Positions 52,501 through 62,810 of a stretch of DNA of 64,000 nucleotides are shown here, one piece after another. This DNA is from Casuarina equisetifolia (lineage: Eukaryota; Streptophyta; Magnoliopsida; Fagales; Casuarinaceae), in contig CM052355.1 in NCBI GenBank assembly GCA_028551475.1, forward strand, positions 21,045,580 through 21,109,579, written 5' to 3'. A program made the position numbers and the translations under genes. Position 1 is the stretch's first letter, and every line of letters begins with the position of its first letter. The notes beneath the pieces were generated by a model. The model ran no database searches and was not told the origin of the DNA. It worked only from the letters and a program-made list of their open reading frames with translations.

Positions 52501-55017
52501 CAACATAAGGCTTCAGTGTTATCAAGAAGTGAAAAAAGTTCCTCCTCTACAGATGAGTACGTCAAACTTCTCAGACTCATCTCATCAACTTCGAGAGAAG
52601 GAAATGTACTTTGATAGAAGCACAGTTGATCCTGAACAACACCAACATCTTCCAAGACATAAGCCTTTTGTCCTACGTGGAACTCCGCAGTAACATTTTC
52701 AACTGAATAGATTAATCCTTGAACCTCATGAGGGGATGGCATTGTAAGTACTTGCCTAAACATTTCCTGCATGAAAGACTCAAGTTCAGAACAGATCAAG
52801 TTGTAATATGTCACCATAGGAATCCTAAAGCGATAAATATCTCCAGAACAGAAAATCCCTGGAACTGTTGAGACTCCAAAGAAAAAATTATTTTCAGAAA
52901 ATATGTTAATGTTGTGATGCAGCAATAGTAAACAATTTACCACCAAATCAAACTATAAAAAGTAAGTAAAAATAGAAATAATATATATGAAATACCATAT
53001 TTGCTTCTATGCATAAGGTAGCAATCTTATTTTGCTTTCTTATGACCAACCTATGACGGAAATTTCTTGCTTTATGCTCAAGCCACAAAGCCTAATCCTA
53101 TACACTATAGTTATTTAAGATATGAGTGTGTGTGGAGACAATGGCAAGGTAAGTGAAAAATGTTGGCGTGAGTACCTTATCTCCTAAAATCTAAAGACAA
53201 TTCACCTTTTGTTTTGTGCCGTAAGTGGAATAAATGAAGATAACAAGAACAATCTTAAGATAATTTTTACATCATGTTATGCCAACAATGAACTGCAAGA
53301 TTCATGATATAGCATTCAATTCAATTCAATTATCTCATACAGACAGTCCAGCTCAAATGCTACAAGTATAATATTGTTTTTTTTTCCTCACTTTTGTAAT
53401 TCTAAGAATAGCAATATAAGAGAAATAACATTTCAGAAAACACTCAGAATATATATGTCTAAATAAACTGAAAGATAAAAAGAAAAACATAACAGGGAGG
53501 CTGCTCAACAACGTCTTCCTGAGACAATAAAAGCACAAAGGCACTAAACGTTTCATGCCAAATCAGACCAGTTTGATGCATCCTTCCAAAAAGAAAATCT
53601 CCAATTAGCCAATTATGGTATGATAATGGCTTGTTGTTAAAGCCATCAAATTGCAAAATAATAAAAAACAAAAAGTAATGCAAAGCAACAAAAAGCAGGG
53701 CTACAAACATTATTGGCCTGAATTACTAGAAAGTCTATAGATAACTGATCGTCTACGAATACTGAGGAAAGGTAAAGTAGAGCTAAAACAACTTATTAAC
53801 AAATTACGCAAATACTTTCAGTAAAAAGATGGTTAAGATATATGCCGGATCATTCTCAGTGTTTGGAACTCCAGAGAGAATTTGTATATGCTCTTCCCCA
53901 AACAAGGAGCATTTTTCCTGAAAAATACAGCCACGTTAGGGAACCAAGAGCACATCTCAATAACATTCAAAAAGGTGTACAAACCAAGTTATCTATATTT
54001 TGTAAATCTTCCTTTTACCAAAAGTTCATCCAGCTCTGGAGTTTCGAATTGGATTACTTCATTTCTGCTTGTGTCCTTATCATCAGCAGCAAGCCCATTA
54101 TCCTTCTGAAATGAAGTGAGATACACTCTAAACAAAACCCCCTAAGAGACCGAACAAAGAGCATGAAATCAAGCTAACAAGAAAGCTATTGGCATGCCTT
54201 CAGCATCTCATTCTCTAGAAGTGAAATTCACAAAACGGAACTTTTGAACCAAAAGGATCAAAGGAAATAAATAAAAAGCTAGAACAATATTTAAAAACGG
54301 ATTGATCCGATAACCGAAAAACATCGATCAGGAAATAATCAACAATATCCAATTTACCCGGTTCAACCCTAAAAGACATAATAATAAAATAACACTAACA
54401 ACAATAACAGTAACAGTAGTAAGAAGGATAGTAACATTAATAAAAATAAAAATATTTGTGCAAATAAAAGATCCAAATATGCTAATTTGAGACGGGGGGG
54501 AAAAACACTTCGGAAACGAAAAGCCAAGATCTAAGACAAAAAACAAAAAAAAAAACAAAAAAGGTCTAAATCGAGTACAGTTAAATTAAGCTCACATTTC
54601 ACTTCAAATACATAACCCTTACAAATTGCTACAGAACTAAACGAAAATAAATAAATAAAATAAAATTCTCACAGCACTTAGTTTCACAGAATTAGGCCAA
54701 AATAGGACCAATTAATCAGGCGATTTCACCTGCAAAAGACAAGTCTCGTAAAAGCAATCAGCGGCACAGAATTCCTGGACTTCGGCGTCGTGGACACGGT
54801 GAGGGAGAACCGCGGGGAAGAACTTAGAGAGAGCAGAATGGATGGGAACAGAATGGACTTCGAAGGAAACATCGAGAGGCGATAAGAGGGGTATGAGGTC
54901 GGGGAAGGTGGAGAGAGAGGCAGGTGGGAGGCAAGGAACTTGGAGGTGAAGGAAGGTCTGGGGTTCGAGGATTTGGCTCGGAGCGAAGAAGTCGATGTTG
55001 AAGAAGCGAGTCCGCAT
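46588..55017 (-). CDS. SHOC1: SHOC1 (ZIP2/SPO16-axis, XPF-like) meiotic crossover protein
   Basis: Eight coding exons on the minus strand: 55017-54730, 54105-54019, 53917-53846, 52766-50778, 50188-49981, 49525-49079, 48450-46798, 46686-46588. With one base removed in exon 4 the product is 1613 residues, close to Arabidopsis SHOC1 (about 1594). Landmarks are the start MRTRFFNIDFF, an acidic N-terminal half, the XPF-nuclease-like block IVSRRSTYQRILAMEKEG with QVVERDSELP (~residues 925-1000), a helix-hairpin-helix-like FLTKFPSINPLTAHAIL (~1103-1119), and a basic tail with PSIFEFFKYQGGTTP and LSFAVNGSGSQTKLIW. In Arabidopsis SHOC1 acts with PTD in the ZMM pathway for class I crossovers in meiotic nuclei. 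The XPF-type catalytic signature is not evident, as in the family. Exon 4 carries an apparent +1 frameshift near 51442-51447, and the intron after exon 3 may be GC-AG. Confidence 0.92.
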
Positions 55018-57603
55018 TTGAGAGTGAGAGAGCAACGGGCTGGTTCCCAAAATGGAATTGAATTGAACTTTGGCGGTTAAAGCGCGGGATTGGCTTTTAT
55101 ATGAAAAAATATTATTTATATTTAAATATTACCGAATAATTATATTTTTCAGTAATAGATTTTTGCCTCAACAGCAGGGTCACACTTTGGTCTTTTATAA
55201 TTTTTACCGGACTTATAATCTTATCATTAATCATTTACTTGCTCATGCCCACGTTTTTACTCTACCTTGAACAGATTAATTTTAGATTAAATAAAACAGT
55301 GCAACCAAGCAAATTAAAAAAGAAAGCCCAAAATTATTATATTGGATAGAATAATATGATCAATCAAGTTAAGATAGTATTAAGTTTAATGTTGGTAAAT
55401 GATATGACGTCCTAGCTAAAACCATTTTTGTTCTTACGGCTGGCTCTTTATATTAATACTGCTAAGAGCTTATTATATCATGAATATGTTACAAAAGGGA
55501 ATACAAGTCTAAAATAAAAATGATTTAAATAATATATGAATAATATCATTGTTCTGGGTTGAGATTTTTGCACGTTGCATTATTTTTTCTGATTGTACGA
55601 ACTTACTTTTTATTGACTTTATAGTAGTTGTATGAATTAAGCTATGGATTGTTTTTCACACTAATTAAACTGTCTTTCACTATCACATTATGCACCATTT
55701 TGATCAACCCATAAATTGTGATATACAAGTACTTATTGGGCAACTGTGTTTGAAAAATTTATGGCTAGAAATTAATCACATCCTAATTCAAACTCCTCTC
55801 CCACTCTTGTTGCGTTATTCTTCAATAAGTGATATCAAAATTAAGTTTTTTGCATTTCTTAGATAATCAAAATGTCTAATTAGGCATATTAGATCTATAA
55901 TAGATAGCCCCCTATCCTTCTTTGCTTTCAATAGACCTCTATATTTGACGAAACAAATTATGAACATTAGAAGGCCATGATGAGGATATTGATGATTGGC
56001 CAGGATACAAATGCTTAGAAAAATAAAATAAAATAAATATTTTACAACTCATGAAACACAAGAATAGATAAAAACAAAAGAGAAAAGAACTATTGCTATC
56101 AGATAACATACACGTCTAACGATAGAGTCTCGGATGGGATTTGTGATGAGTTTGTCATGTTACAAAGGAGGTTAAAGAAATTTTATTGGGAAGAGAAAAA
56201 AAATAGAAATGAAGTGTTAGGAGGATAAAAGAGTCAAATGACTCTTGAGATGACCTTTTCCTAGACATATGAAATTTCCGAACTTGAAATCAAAGTATAG
56301 CTGCATAAAGAACAATAAAAAAAAAATAAAAATTCAGTTGTAACTCAAGATGTCAACAGTAAACGGCTCTTTTACTACAATACATATATACACTTTAACA
56401 AGGCAAAAAAAAAAAAAATCTAGAATTTTAAGAGTAAACAACTCTACTAGAAGAAGGAAAAAAAAAACTCATTTTATTGAAGTTATTGATGTGAGAGCAA
56501 TTATGTCAATTCAAGCTCTTGGATCAACTCATGTGTGAAGCTCATCAATCAATACTTGTTTGGACCACAATGTACTCCAATAAGTTTAAAAATGATAAGA
56601 TTGAAGAGATCTCATAAATATTCCCTAGAATCTCTAATATTTTCATTATTAATATTAGGGATTTCCTAAATATGAGTTTTTAATTTCCTAAGGTTTCTTT
56701 ATTGTCTAAAATTATTTTGTTTTATTTGATTTTCTTTAATTATTTAGATCCTGATTTATCTAGGATTTGGTAAATTATTTCAACAGTAAGCATACTTATT
56801 TTTTTGAGAATTAGAAAACACTCAATTGTTTTCAACTTTTGCTTCCTTTATCTAATTATTGCCTAAGATTGGTAGTGAAGCTCCTCTTGACAAGGCACAT
56901 TGCTTTTATGTCTTGGAGTATTGCTTGACATTTATTTTTTGTTTTAATTTCTCTTATTTTGTTTTTCTCCCTTCCTCCTTATCCAAACATTCACTTTTCT
57001 CACAAAAAACCTAGAAAATACAAAAAAAAATTACATATCTTTCTTAATTTCAGCTCACTTCAGCCCACCACCAGATCCGTATCAATTATGAATGCAATAA
57101 AAAAAATTATGAATCTAATAATGTTAATGTCATAATAAGATAAAAATATGATAGTAGATTTAATATGGAACAAAAACAACTAGGTGCAGCACAAATATTT
57201 TAAATTATAAAGCCCAAAGCATTCTAGTAAGTAGATGGTTTTTGCATTTACGAATGTAAAAACCATGATTATATTAATTAACTAGATTATGTATCGAAAA
57301 GACTTTGATAAAATACTCAATTAATGAAATGTGACTTTCAAAAAAAAAAATGTCCAGTGACCATTTACTATGTTCTTGACTTTCTTAGTAGATAAAATTA
57401 TTTAGTTTTCTGCGAAGACCTTAATTAAGATTGAGCTGCCGCTTTGTAAGGTTTACTATTTCACTTGAAAACATCATTAAGTAGACTATCACGATGTTAT
57501 TAAAGAATTAGAATAAACGTAATGAAAATTATAAGATGAGTAATTTAAATTAAAAACTGTGACTAAAGTGGATGGACACCTGGAGTTATCAAATATTCTT
57601 TTC
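55018..57603. other. Divergent intergenic region, SHOC1 to RD29B
   Basis: About 2.6 kb of AT-rich DNA between the SHOC1 start and the proximal RD29B promoter. No ORF, transposon or RNA gene was recognised. Confidence 0.55.
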
Positions 57604-57629
57604 TTTTTTTTTTTTTTTTTTTTTTTTTT
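57604..57629. repeat. Poly-T tract
   Basis: A run of about 26 T on the plus strand, just upstream of the G/C-rich proximal promoter of the RD29B-type gene. It could be an old poly(A) tail on the minus strand or a simple slippage tract. Confidence 0.9.
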
Positions 57630-57667
57630 GTAAATTCTGGTCATTTTAACATTTGAAATCTCGATGC

Positions 57668-57673
57668 CACGTG
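57668..57673. promoter_or_regulatory. G-box (CACGTG)
   Basis: GCCACGTGAG context, a perfect bZIP/bHLH palindrome about 340 bp upstream of the RD29B-type start codon. Confidence 0.6.
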
Positions 57674-57700
57674 AGAGATCCGATTGGTTAGAATTGGTGG

Positions 57701-57713
57701 ACGCGTGTTCCTC
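57701..57713 (+). promoter_or_regulatory. CE3-like coupling element
   Basis: ACGCGTGTTCCTC resembles the ABA coupling element CE3 (ACGCGTGTCCTC) of cereal HVA1 with one extra T. Confidence 0.45.
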
Positions 57714-57835
57714 TCCGCACGCTATAGGCGAGAAGGGCGTTGATGTGTTGGGTATCCAATCCTCCTTTGATAAGATCGGCTGCTACAAACGAGCATCGTC
57801 AACGAAACTGGTGCCGCGCGTACAACTCTTGCGCT

Positions 57836-57842
57836 ACGTGTC
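57836..57842 (+). promoter_or_regulatory. ABRE 1 (ACGTGTC)
   Basis: TACGTGTC is a strong ABA-responsive element core bound by ABF/AREB bZIP factors. It is the first of a three-site cluster about 100 bp upstream of the TATA box. Confidence 0.75.
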
Positions 57843-57853
57843 ACATAGCGGAG

Positions 57854-57860
57854 ACGTGTC
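57854..57860 (+). promoter_or_regulatory. ABRE 2 (ACGTGTC)
   Basis: GACGTGTC, a second core in the same orientation, 18 bp after ABRE 1. RD29B-type promoters typically need two ABREs for ABA response. Confidence 0.75.
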
Positions 57861-57868
57861 ACGGTGCT

Positions 57869-57877
57869 ACGCGTGTC
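57869..57877 (+). promoter_or_regulatory. CE3 core (ACGCGTGTC)
   Basis: An exact ACGCGTGTC, 15 bp after ABRE 2, completing an ABRE-ABRE-CE3 cluster of 42 bp. Confidence 0.6.
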
Positions 57878-57935
57878 CCGCTGCTGAAACGCCAGGGCAT
57901 GCAAAGGTGGCAAAGCTCGACGTTTTGGACCTTCA

Positions 57936-57941
57936 TATAAA
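57936..57941 (+). promoter_or_regulatory. TATA box of the RD29B-type gene
   Basis: TATAAA within TTCATATAAACC, 72 bp upstream of the start codon, which leaves a short 5' UTR of about 40 nt. Confidence 0.75.
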
Positions 57942-58007
57942 CCTTCGAATCCACTGTCGTGAACAACCACTCAGTTCATTTTCTCAGAAAGTCAAGAGTT
58001 TGCAGAG

Positions 58008-60506
58008 ATGGATTCACGCACAGGTCATCCTCATGGTCATAATATCGCCTTGCATCCAGGTAAGCTCTTTGATTCTTGAACCACGTGGTCATTGTTTTCC
58101 ACTTTTGTTGTTGTGATTCGGAATGTTTCCTTGCAGTAGCAGAAGGTGAAGATGAGCAACATGACAAGAAGTCGGTGCTTAAAAAGGTGAAGACAAAGGC
58201 AAAGAAGATAAAGGACAAGATCAAGAAGCATGGCCATGGCCATGATCACGACTATCAAAGCCACGATCCTCATCTTGATGAGGAGGATGATGAGGACGAA
58301 GAGATAGTTGAAGATCCAGAAGTCCATAATGCAACAAGTACGTTGATGTTATGCCATTATCAATTATAAGAAAAACAAGTGTTCAACTTACAGGAACGAT
58401 TTCTAACCTTCTAGAGTGGATTAATTTGGGAATAAGGGGATCAAAATAAGCAGTATATGTCTTAAAGTTCAAATATGGCATACATGCATTAGTTCAAGAA
58501 CATGTACATTCATTATAAGAAACAGATCTCCAATTGTAACTTCAATTAGTTTCTCACAAAATGCTTATTAGATTTGATTAATGATCTTTGTAACTTCAAT
58601 GAGATTCCCACAAAAAGAATAAGCATTTTTTCCTGAGTAATCACTACTTCAAACAGGATGATAAGAGCAAAATAGTCTTAGAATCGACGTTTAAAATCGG
58701 CAATATCTGCAGCATTTGGGTCTGCCGCTGTTAAGAGCAGCATCCCTGTGCAGCTTGAGAATTCAGGACAGGCTGGGATCAGTGCCGGGAGGTTAGCGGA
58801 GAAGAGGGGAGACCGTCCAATCATCAGAAGGAAGACACGATGCAGAAGCCGGGGGGCTGAATACTGCTGCTGTATCACGTCCCTTTGGAGTAAATGGGAC
58901 AAAAGTCAGTACTGATCCAACTAAAACCTTTGTCCCCGGCGAAGGAGAAAACACGGGACGGCGTCGGGTCAACTTGGGAAGACCAATGGACTTAGAGGAA
59001 GACCCTCATGCGCCTAAGGACAGATCCCAAGCTTATGCATCTTCAAATTACCAGACCAAGGAAACCGATCCCACGGGCGCAGGTCAGAACTTTATCTACA
59101 TTGCAGCCTGTGTTTTTAAGTATAAAACGTTTTCCCTTCTAGGGATCATAGGTTTGTCTTAAATTGCTCCCCTGACCGGCCAAGAAAACGGCACATTTGC
59201 TGACGTATTTTGAGAACTTGATTTTAGTTCTTAGCTGAATCAACTACAAATGATGCATCAGGTGGTGAGGAAGCTGGAATCACCCCAAGTCTTGAGTCAT
59301 TGGACACAATGAATGTCTACGATAAATCAGGGACAACAACTGCAGGAGGAAATGGTGAGTTGCCCACTACAAACGGCAATCAGTTTACCAATTTAGCTAC
59401 TGGATGCCATAATCAGTTTTCACCTGAACCATTTCCTCCAGAGGCCACATCCATCCGAGATAAATCTCAACTTCCAGAAAGCCTTGACACCCCCAAAGTG
59501 GAAGCCAATGCACATGAAATATCTGGGAAACCATCAAATGAGATCAGTTACGCTCAGAAAATCTCATCTGCGACTTCTGCCATAGCTGATAAAACGGTCT
59601 CTACGAAGAATGCTATTGCTTCGAAGCTTGGATACGGTGAGAAAGGTGAAACTGCCGAGAAAGGGGTCCATGAGAGTGGCCATGCTAAGTCAGCTGTAAC
59701 GGTAGAATTTGGAAAGAGAATCGCTGCGACAGTTACTGAAAAACTGACCCCCGTATACTGGAAGGTTGCTGAAGCGGGTAGTACTGTGATGTCAAAGGTG
59801 TATGGAACTGACACAGGCACCGGCAATGAATCAGAGAGCGGGCTCAGAGGACAAGACAAAGGAGTCTCCGTGGAGGACTGTGTTCTTGAGAAGTTCAGGC
59901 CTCATGACGAGGACAGGGGGCTGACTGGAAAGATTTCAGATGCATTACATAAGGGGAGGAAAGAGCCAGAGAAGGCAAACACGCGGCCTATAGGAAGGGT
60001 GACGGAGTCGGAAGAGCTAGAAGGGTGGCTTGGCAGAAAGGATGAGAATTATGGAGAAAGGGTGCAATCGAGCTATAATGGCCAGGGAACAGGAGTGGTC
60101 AGTAAGCTGAAAGACGTTGTTGGCTCATGGTTCGGTTCAGGTGGAGGGACGCAATCCCAAGTTTCTGAAGAGCCGCCTGGTAGTTATCTAGGCACTCTTT
60201 TACTTGCTTTAAAGTTCGGCATAAAGGTCTTCTCTTATATCGACTACAATCAGTAGGCAACATATATACATATACCTATGCATCCACGTTACCTACGTTT
60301 ATTTTCTGTTTGTGTACGACAAAAGTCCGAGTCATAATAATTAGCAGCATTCTGACTGTGCTCGGTATACAAGTTGTAAGCGGTTAATTTGATGAGTTGC
60401 TTCTTTTTGCTTAATTACAGATGACGAAGGTACTTGCAGTTCTGTGGAAAGAGGAGTAGGCTCAAGTAGTAACGCTGCAGAGGGAAGAAGACTTCAGGAG
60501 AACTAA
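58008..60506 (+). CDS. RD29B: RD29B/LTI65 (CAP160-type) desiccation and cold/ABA-responsive protein
   Basis: Five exons: 58008-58059, 58137-58337, 58713-59082, 59262-60179, 60421-60506. All junctions are GT-AG with matching phases. The start is MDSRTGHPHGHN. Then come a Lys-rich helix SVLKKVKTKAKKIKDKIKK, a His-rich HGHGHDHD and an acidic EEDDEDEE run. Exon 3 ends with PMDLEEDPHAP and YASSNYQTKETDPT. Exon 4 holds the CAP160 repeat-like SYAQKISSATSAIADKT, AIASKLGYGEKG, VTEKLTPVYWKV and GVVSKLKDVVGSWFGSGG. The product is a hydrophilic, disordered, dehydration-protective protein of about 541 residues (Arabidopsis RD29B, 619). Its start and end frames in exon 3 differ by one base, so one extra base (or two missing) must lie between about 58797 and 58905: either a sequence error or a null allele. 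An unspliced last intron would replace the tail with a hydrophobic one ending at 60256. The promoter cluster fits ABA control. Confidence 0.9.
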
Positions 60507-61439
60507 GAAAGACTTCAGAAAGACATCAAATGCAGGGTTTAATGGGGAAAAACTGTAACAAGCGAACTGGCATTATATGTGTAGCTGCTTGTTTATCAAC
60601 TGTTCGGTTGGACATGGCTTATTCTGCGAGTGTCAATTAAAATTACCATTTTGGTGAGTCCAAATTAACAATTTCTTAAATCTTGGGTTTCTAAAACTCA
60701 ACAGATGACCAGCAAAGTGCGCTTTGGAATAAAACATCATAACAGTGCAATATTTTGTCGAAGTCATTATACCTTAATATTGGTTGCGTATGCCGTTGTA
60801 TAGTCTAATACATGTATGGGAAGATGATTTTTGTGTAGATTTTCCAAGATCTCTAACTTGGAGAACAGTTATTTTCTACAAAAGGTTTATCATATCTAAC
60901 AAGAACTGTGTTCTTTTTTCAATTAAGGTATACAAAAGCTATTTAATCTTAGTTGTCAATTACTGCATTCTGCTTACATGTATCGTATTGAAAGTCATAT
61001 AAACACTTCAGCGGGGGGGAAAGAAACTGTAATGAGACAAAAGCACAAATTATTAGAAAAAGACTGTAACATTCTTTACTCTACGTAATAATTTGGCTAT
61101 TTCTTAATATAAAGGAATATGATTGAATTGCTAATCTATAAAGAAATATGGCCTCTAATAATGCTAGGGTCACTACACAATTCAAGAAGCTAATTAAAAG
61201 CTAAAGCTACTCTCCACTACTAACGTCTCCTTAAGAGATTTTTAACTACTTCAATTCTAAGTGATAAACATATATTGTCTTCCTTGATTTCTTGATGTTT
61301 GCTTCTTAACTCTTAACCTCTTTATATAAAGCTTTTGCACCTTGTTGTATCTCTTTATTCCTAGAACTCTTAGTTAATCCCTATCTTTCTAAAATACTTA
61401 TCTTATCTTGATTATTTTAGAAGCCACATCTCATCTTGA
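60507..61439. other. 3' UTR and intergenic DNA
   Basis: The first ~230 bp should contain the RD29B 3' UTR; an AATAAAA occurs near 60728. No second RD29-type copy, and no other gene, is visible beyond it. Confidence 0.5.
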
Positions 61440-62620
61440 CCTCTTTTTTTATTCTTGATTCATGACAATACCCATGTCTTCAATAACCATTGTCCTCAAG
61501 TATTGATGCTATGTCACTAGATCCTCCACCCAAAACAATTACTTTGTGGTCTCATCCTTCATTGAAAACAATTCTCTTTTTGTATTTATGACCTTGAACC
61601 CTCTTTTTATCACAATAATAATATAAGCCCTTGTTTTTTCTTTCTTGCATATGAACATCATTGATTTGTTGCACAGACCATTTGGATTTCGAGGCTGAAG
61701 CTATTCTCCGAGAGCTCTAGACTCATGGTCCATTGGCTATTGGTTGGGCCAAGAGGATCAACCTCATAGGTGTTGGTACGTTTGTTGATTCTATTCTAGC
61801 ATAAGAGCTGTAGCTTTCATCGGATCTCTATAATTGTGATTCTAAGTAATGCTCTTATACGAGATTTATGCTATAAGCCTCCTTAAAGTTGTGGGCAGCC
61901 ACAATTAGCATTGGCGTATGTGAATCTTCCTTCAAATCTTGCATGAAACACTTTACAAAGAAACTTCTCATGAGGCTTGGATTCTGCAAGCGAACTACTG
62001 GTCATAACCCTTCAAACCTTTCAATATATTCCATGGTTGTGGAAGTCTATCTCAACTCGTAGAATTTGGCAATTACACTGCTATATTCATGTATTGCAAA
62101 TCGACTGCATATATCTATCTACAATTAATTCCAACTTACCAGTCCACGTTCCCTCCAATATTGTTTGTACCCCTATGTAGCTTTCCTCCAAATAAAGTGA
62201 CGCATACTCCATTTCAGTATATTGAAAATATGTTTTGCGTTTATCCAACCACCCCGTAGGGGCTATTCCATCAAACCTAGGATAATTCATATGTGGCATT
62301 TTAGTGAAAGGTTCATTTCTCGTCTATATCACGATTTTGTTTTATAAGGATCACTATTTTGGTGTTCCTATCCTCTTCCTCTTTCACAATTAGGGCCAAA
62401 ACCTTTTTTGTGCAGTGGTTCTTGCTGCAACTCCAGCAGTGGCAAATGACCACCATGTGCGTTAGAAAATCATCTTTGAAACTCAGAAGATCTCCCCCTC
62501 TCATTTTTGCCTTTATTTCCTTGAACCAGGCCTCTTCTTTCAAATTTCCATCACAAACCCGATTTTTTAACTGCCCTAATTGGCTATTGTCAGGGCTAGT
62601 TCGGCCAACAACCTAAGTTG
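61440..62620 (-). mobile_element. Ty3/gypsy gag fragment
   Basis: Minus-strand reading gives a gag core (PHMNYPRFDGIAPTGWLDKR with YFQYTEMEY, 62190-62297) followed downstream by a zinc-knuckle remnant (ERKNKGLYYYCDKKRVQGHK, about 61590-61650). This is the same arrangement as the gypsy fossils at 8451-11760 and 32158-33425. No pol or LTR was recognised. Broken in several places. Confidence 0.72.
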
Positions 62621-62810
62621 TCTATCCTCTCCAATGCTCTCATATGGGAAAACTCTTGCACGTGTCAAAGAAAACTCACCAGCAAGTGCAATTACACCCA
62701 ATCACGTTAGACCATGGTTTCTGTCTCAGAACAAGCAGTGGCAGTTTGGTGGCTTGACCTTTCAAGCCTTGTTTGCAAACATTAGGGGTGCACATTAACT
62801 AATTATACAA

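Noticed and set aside
54328-54558. Hydrophobic minus-strand frame that could be a small membrane protein
   Set aside because: It lies in SHOC1 intron 1, is very AT-rich and low in complexity, and matches nothing known.
60784-61002. Open frame of 72 codons downstream of RD29B as a possible second stress gene
   Set aside because: No RD29/CAP160 motifs or other family features; composition matches surrounding intergenic DNA.
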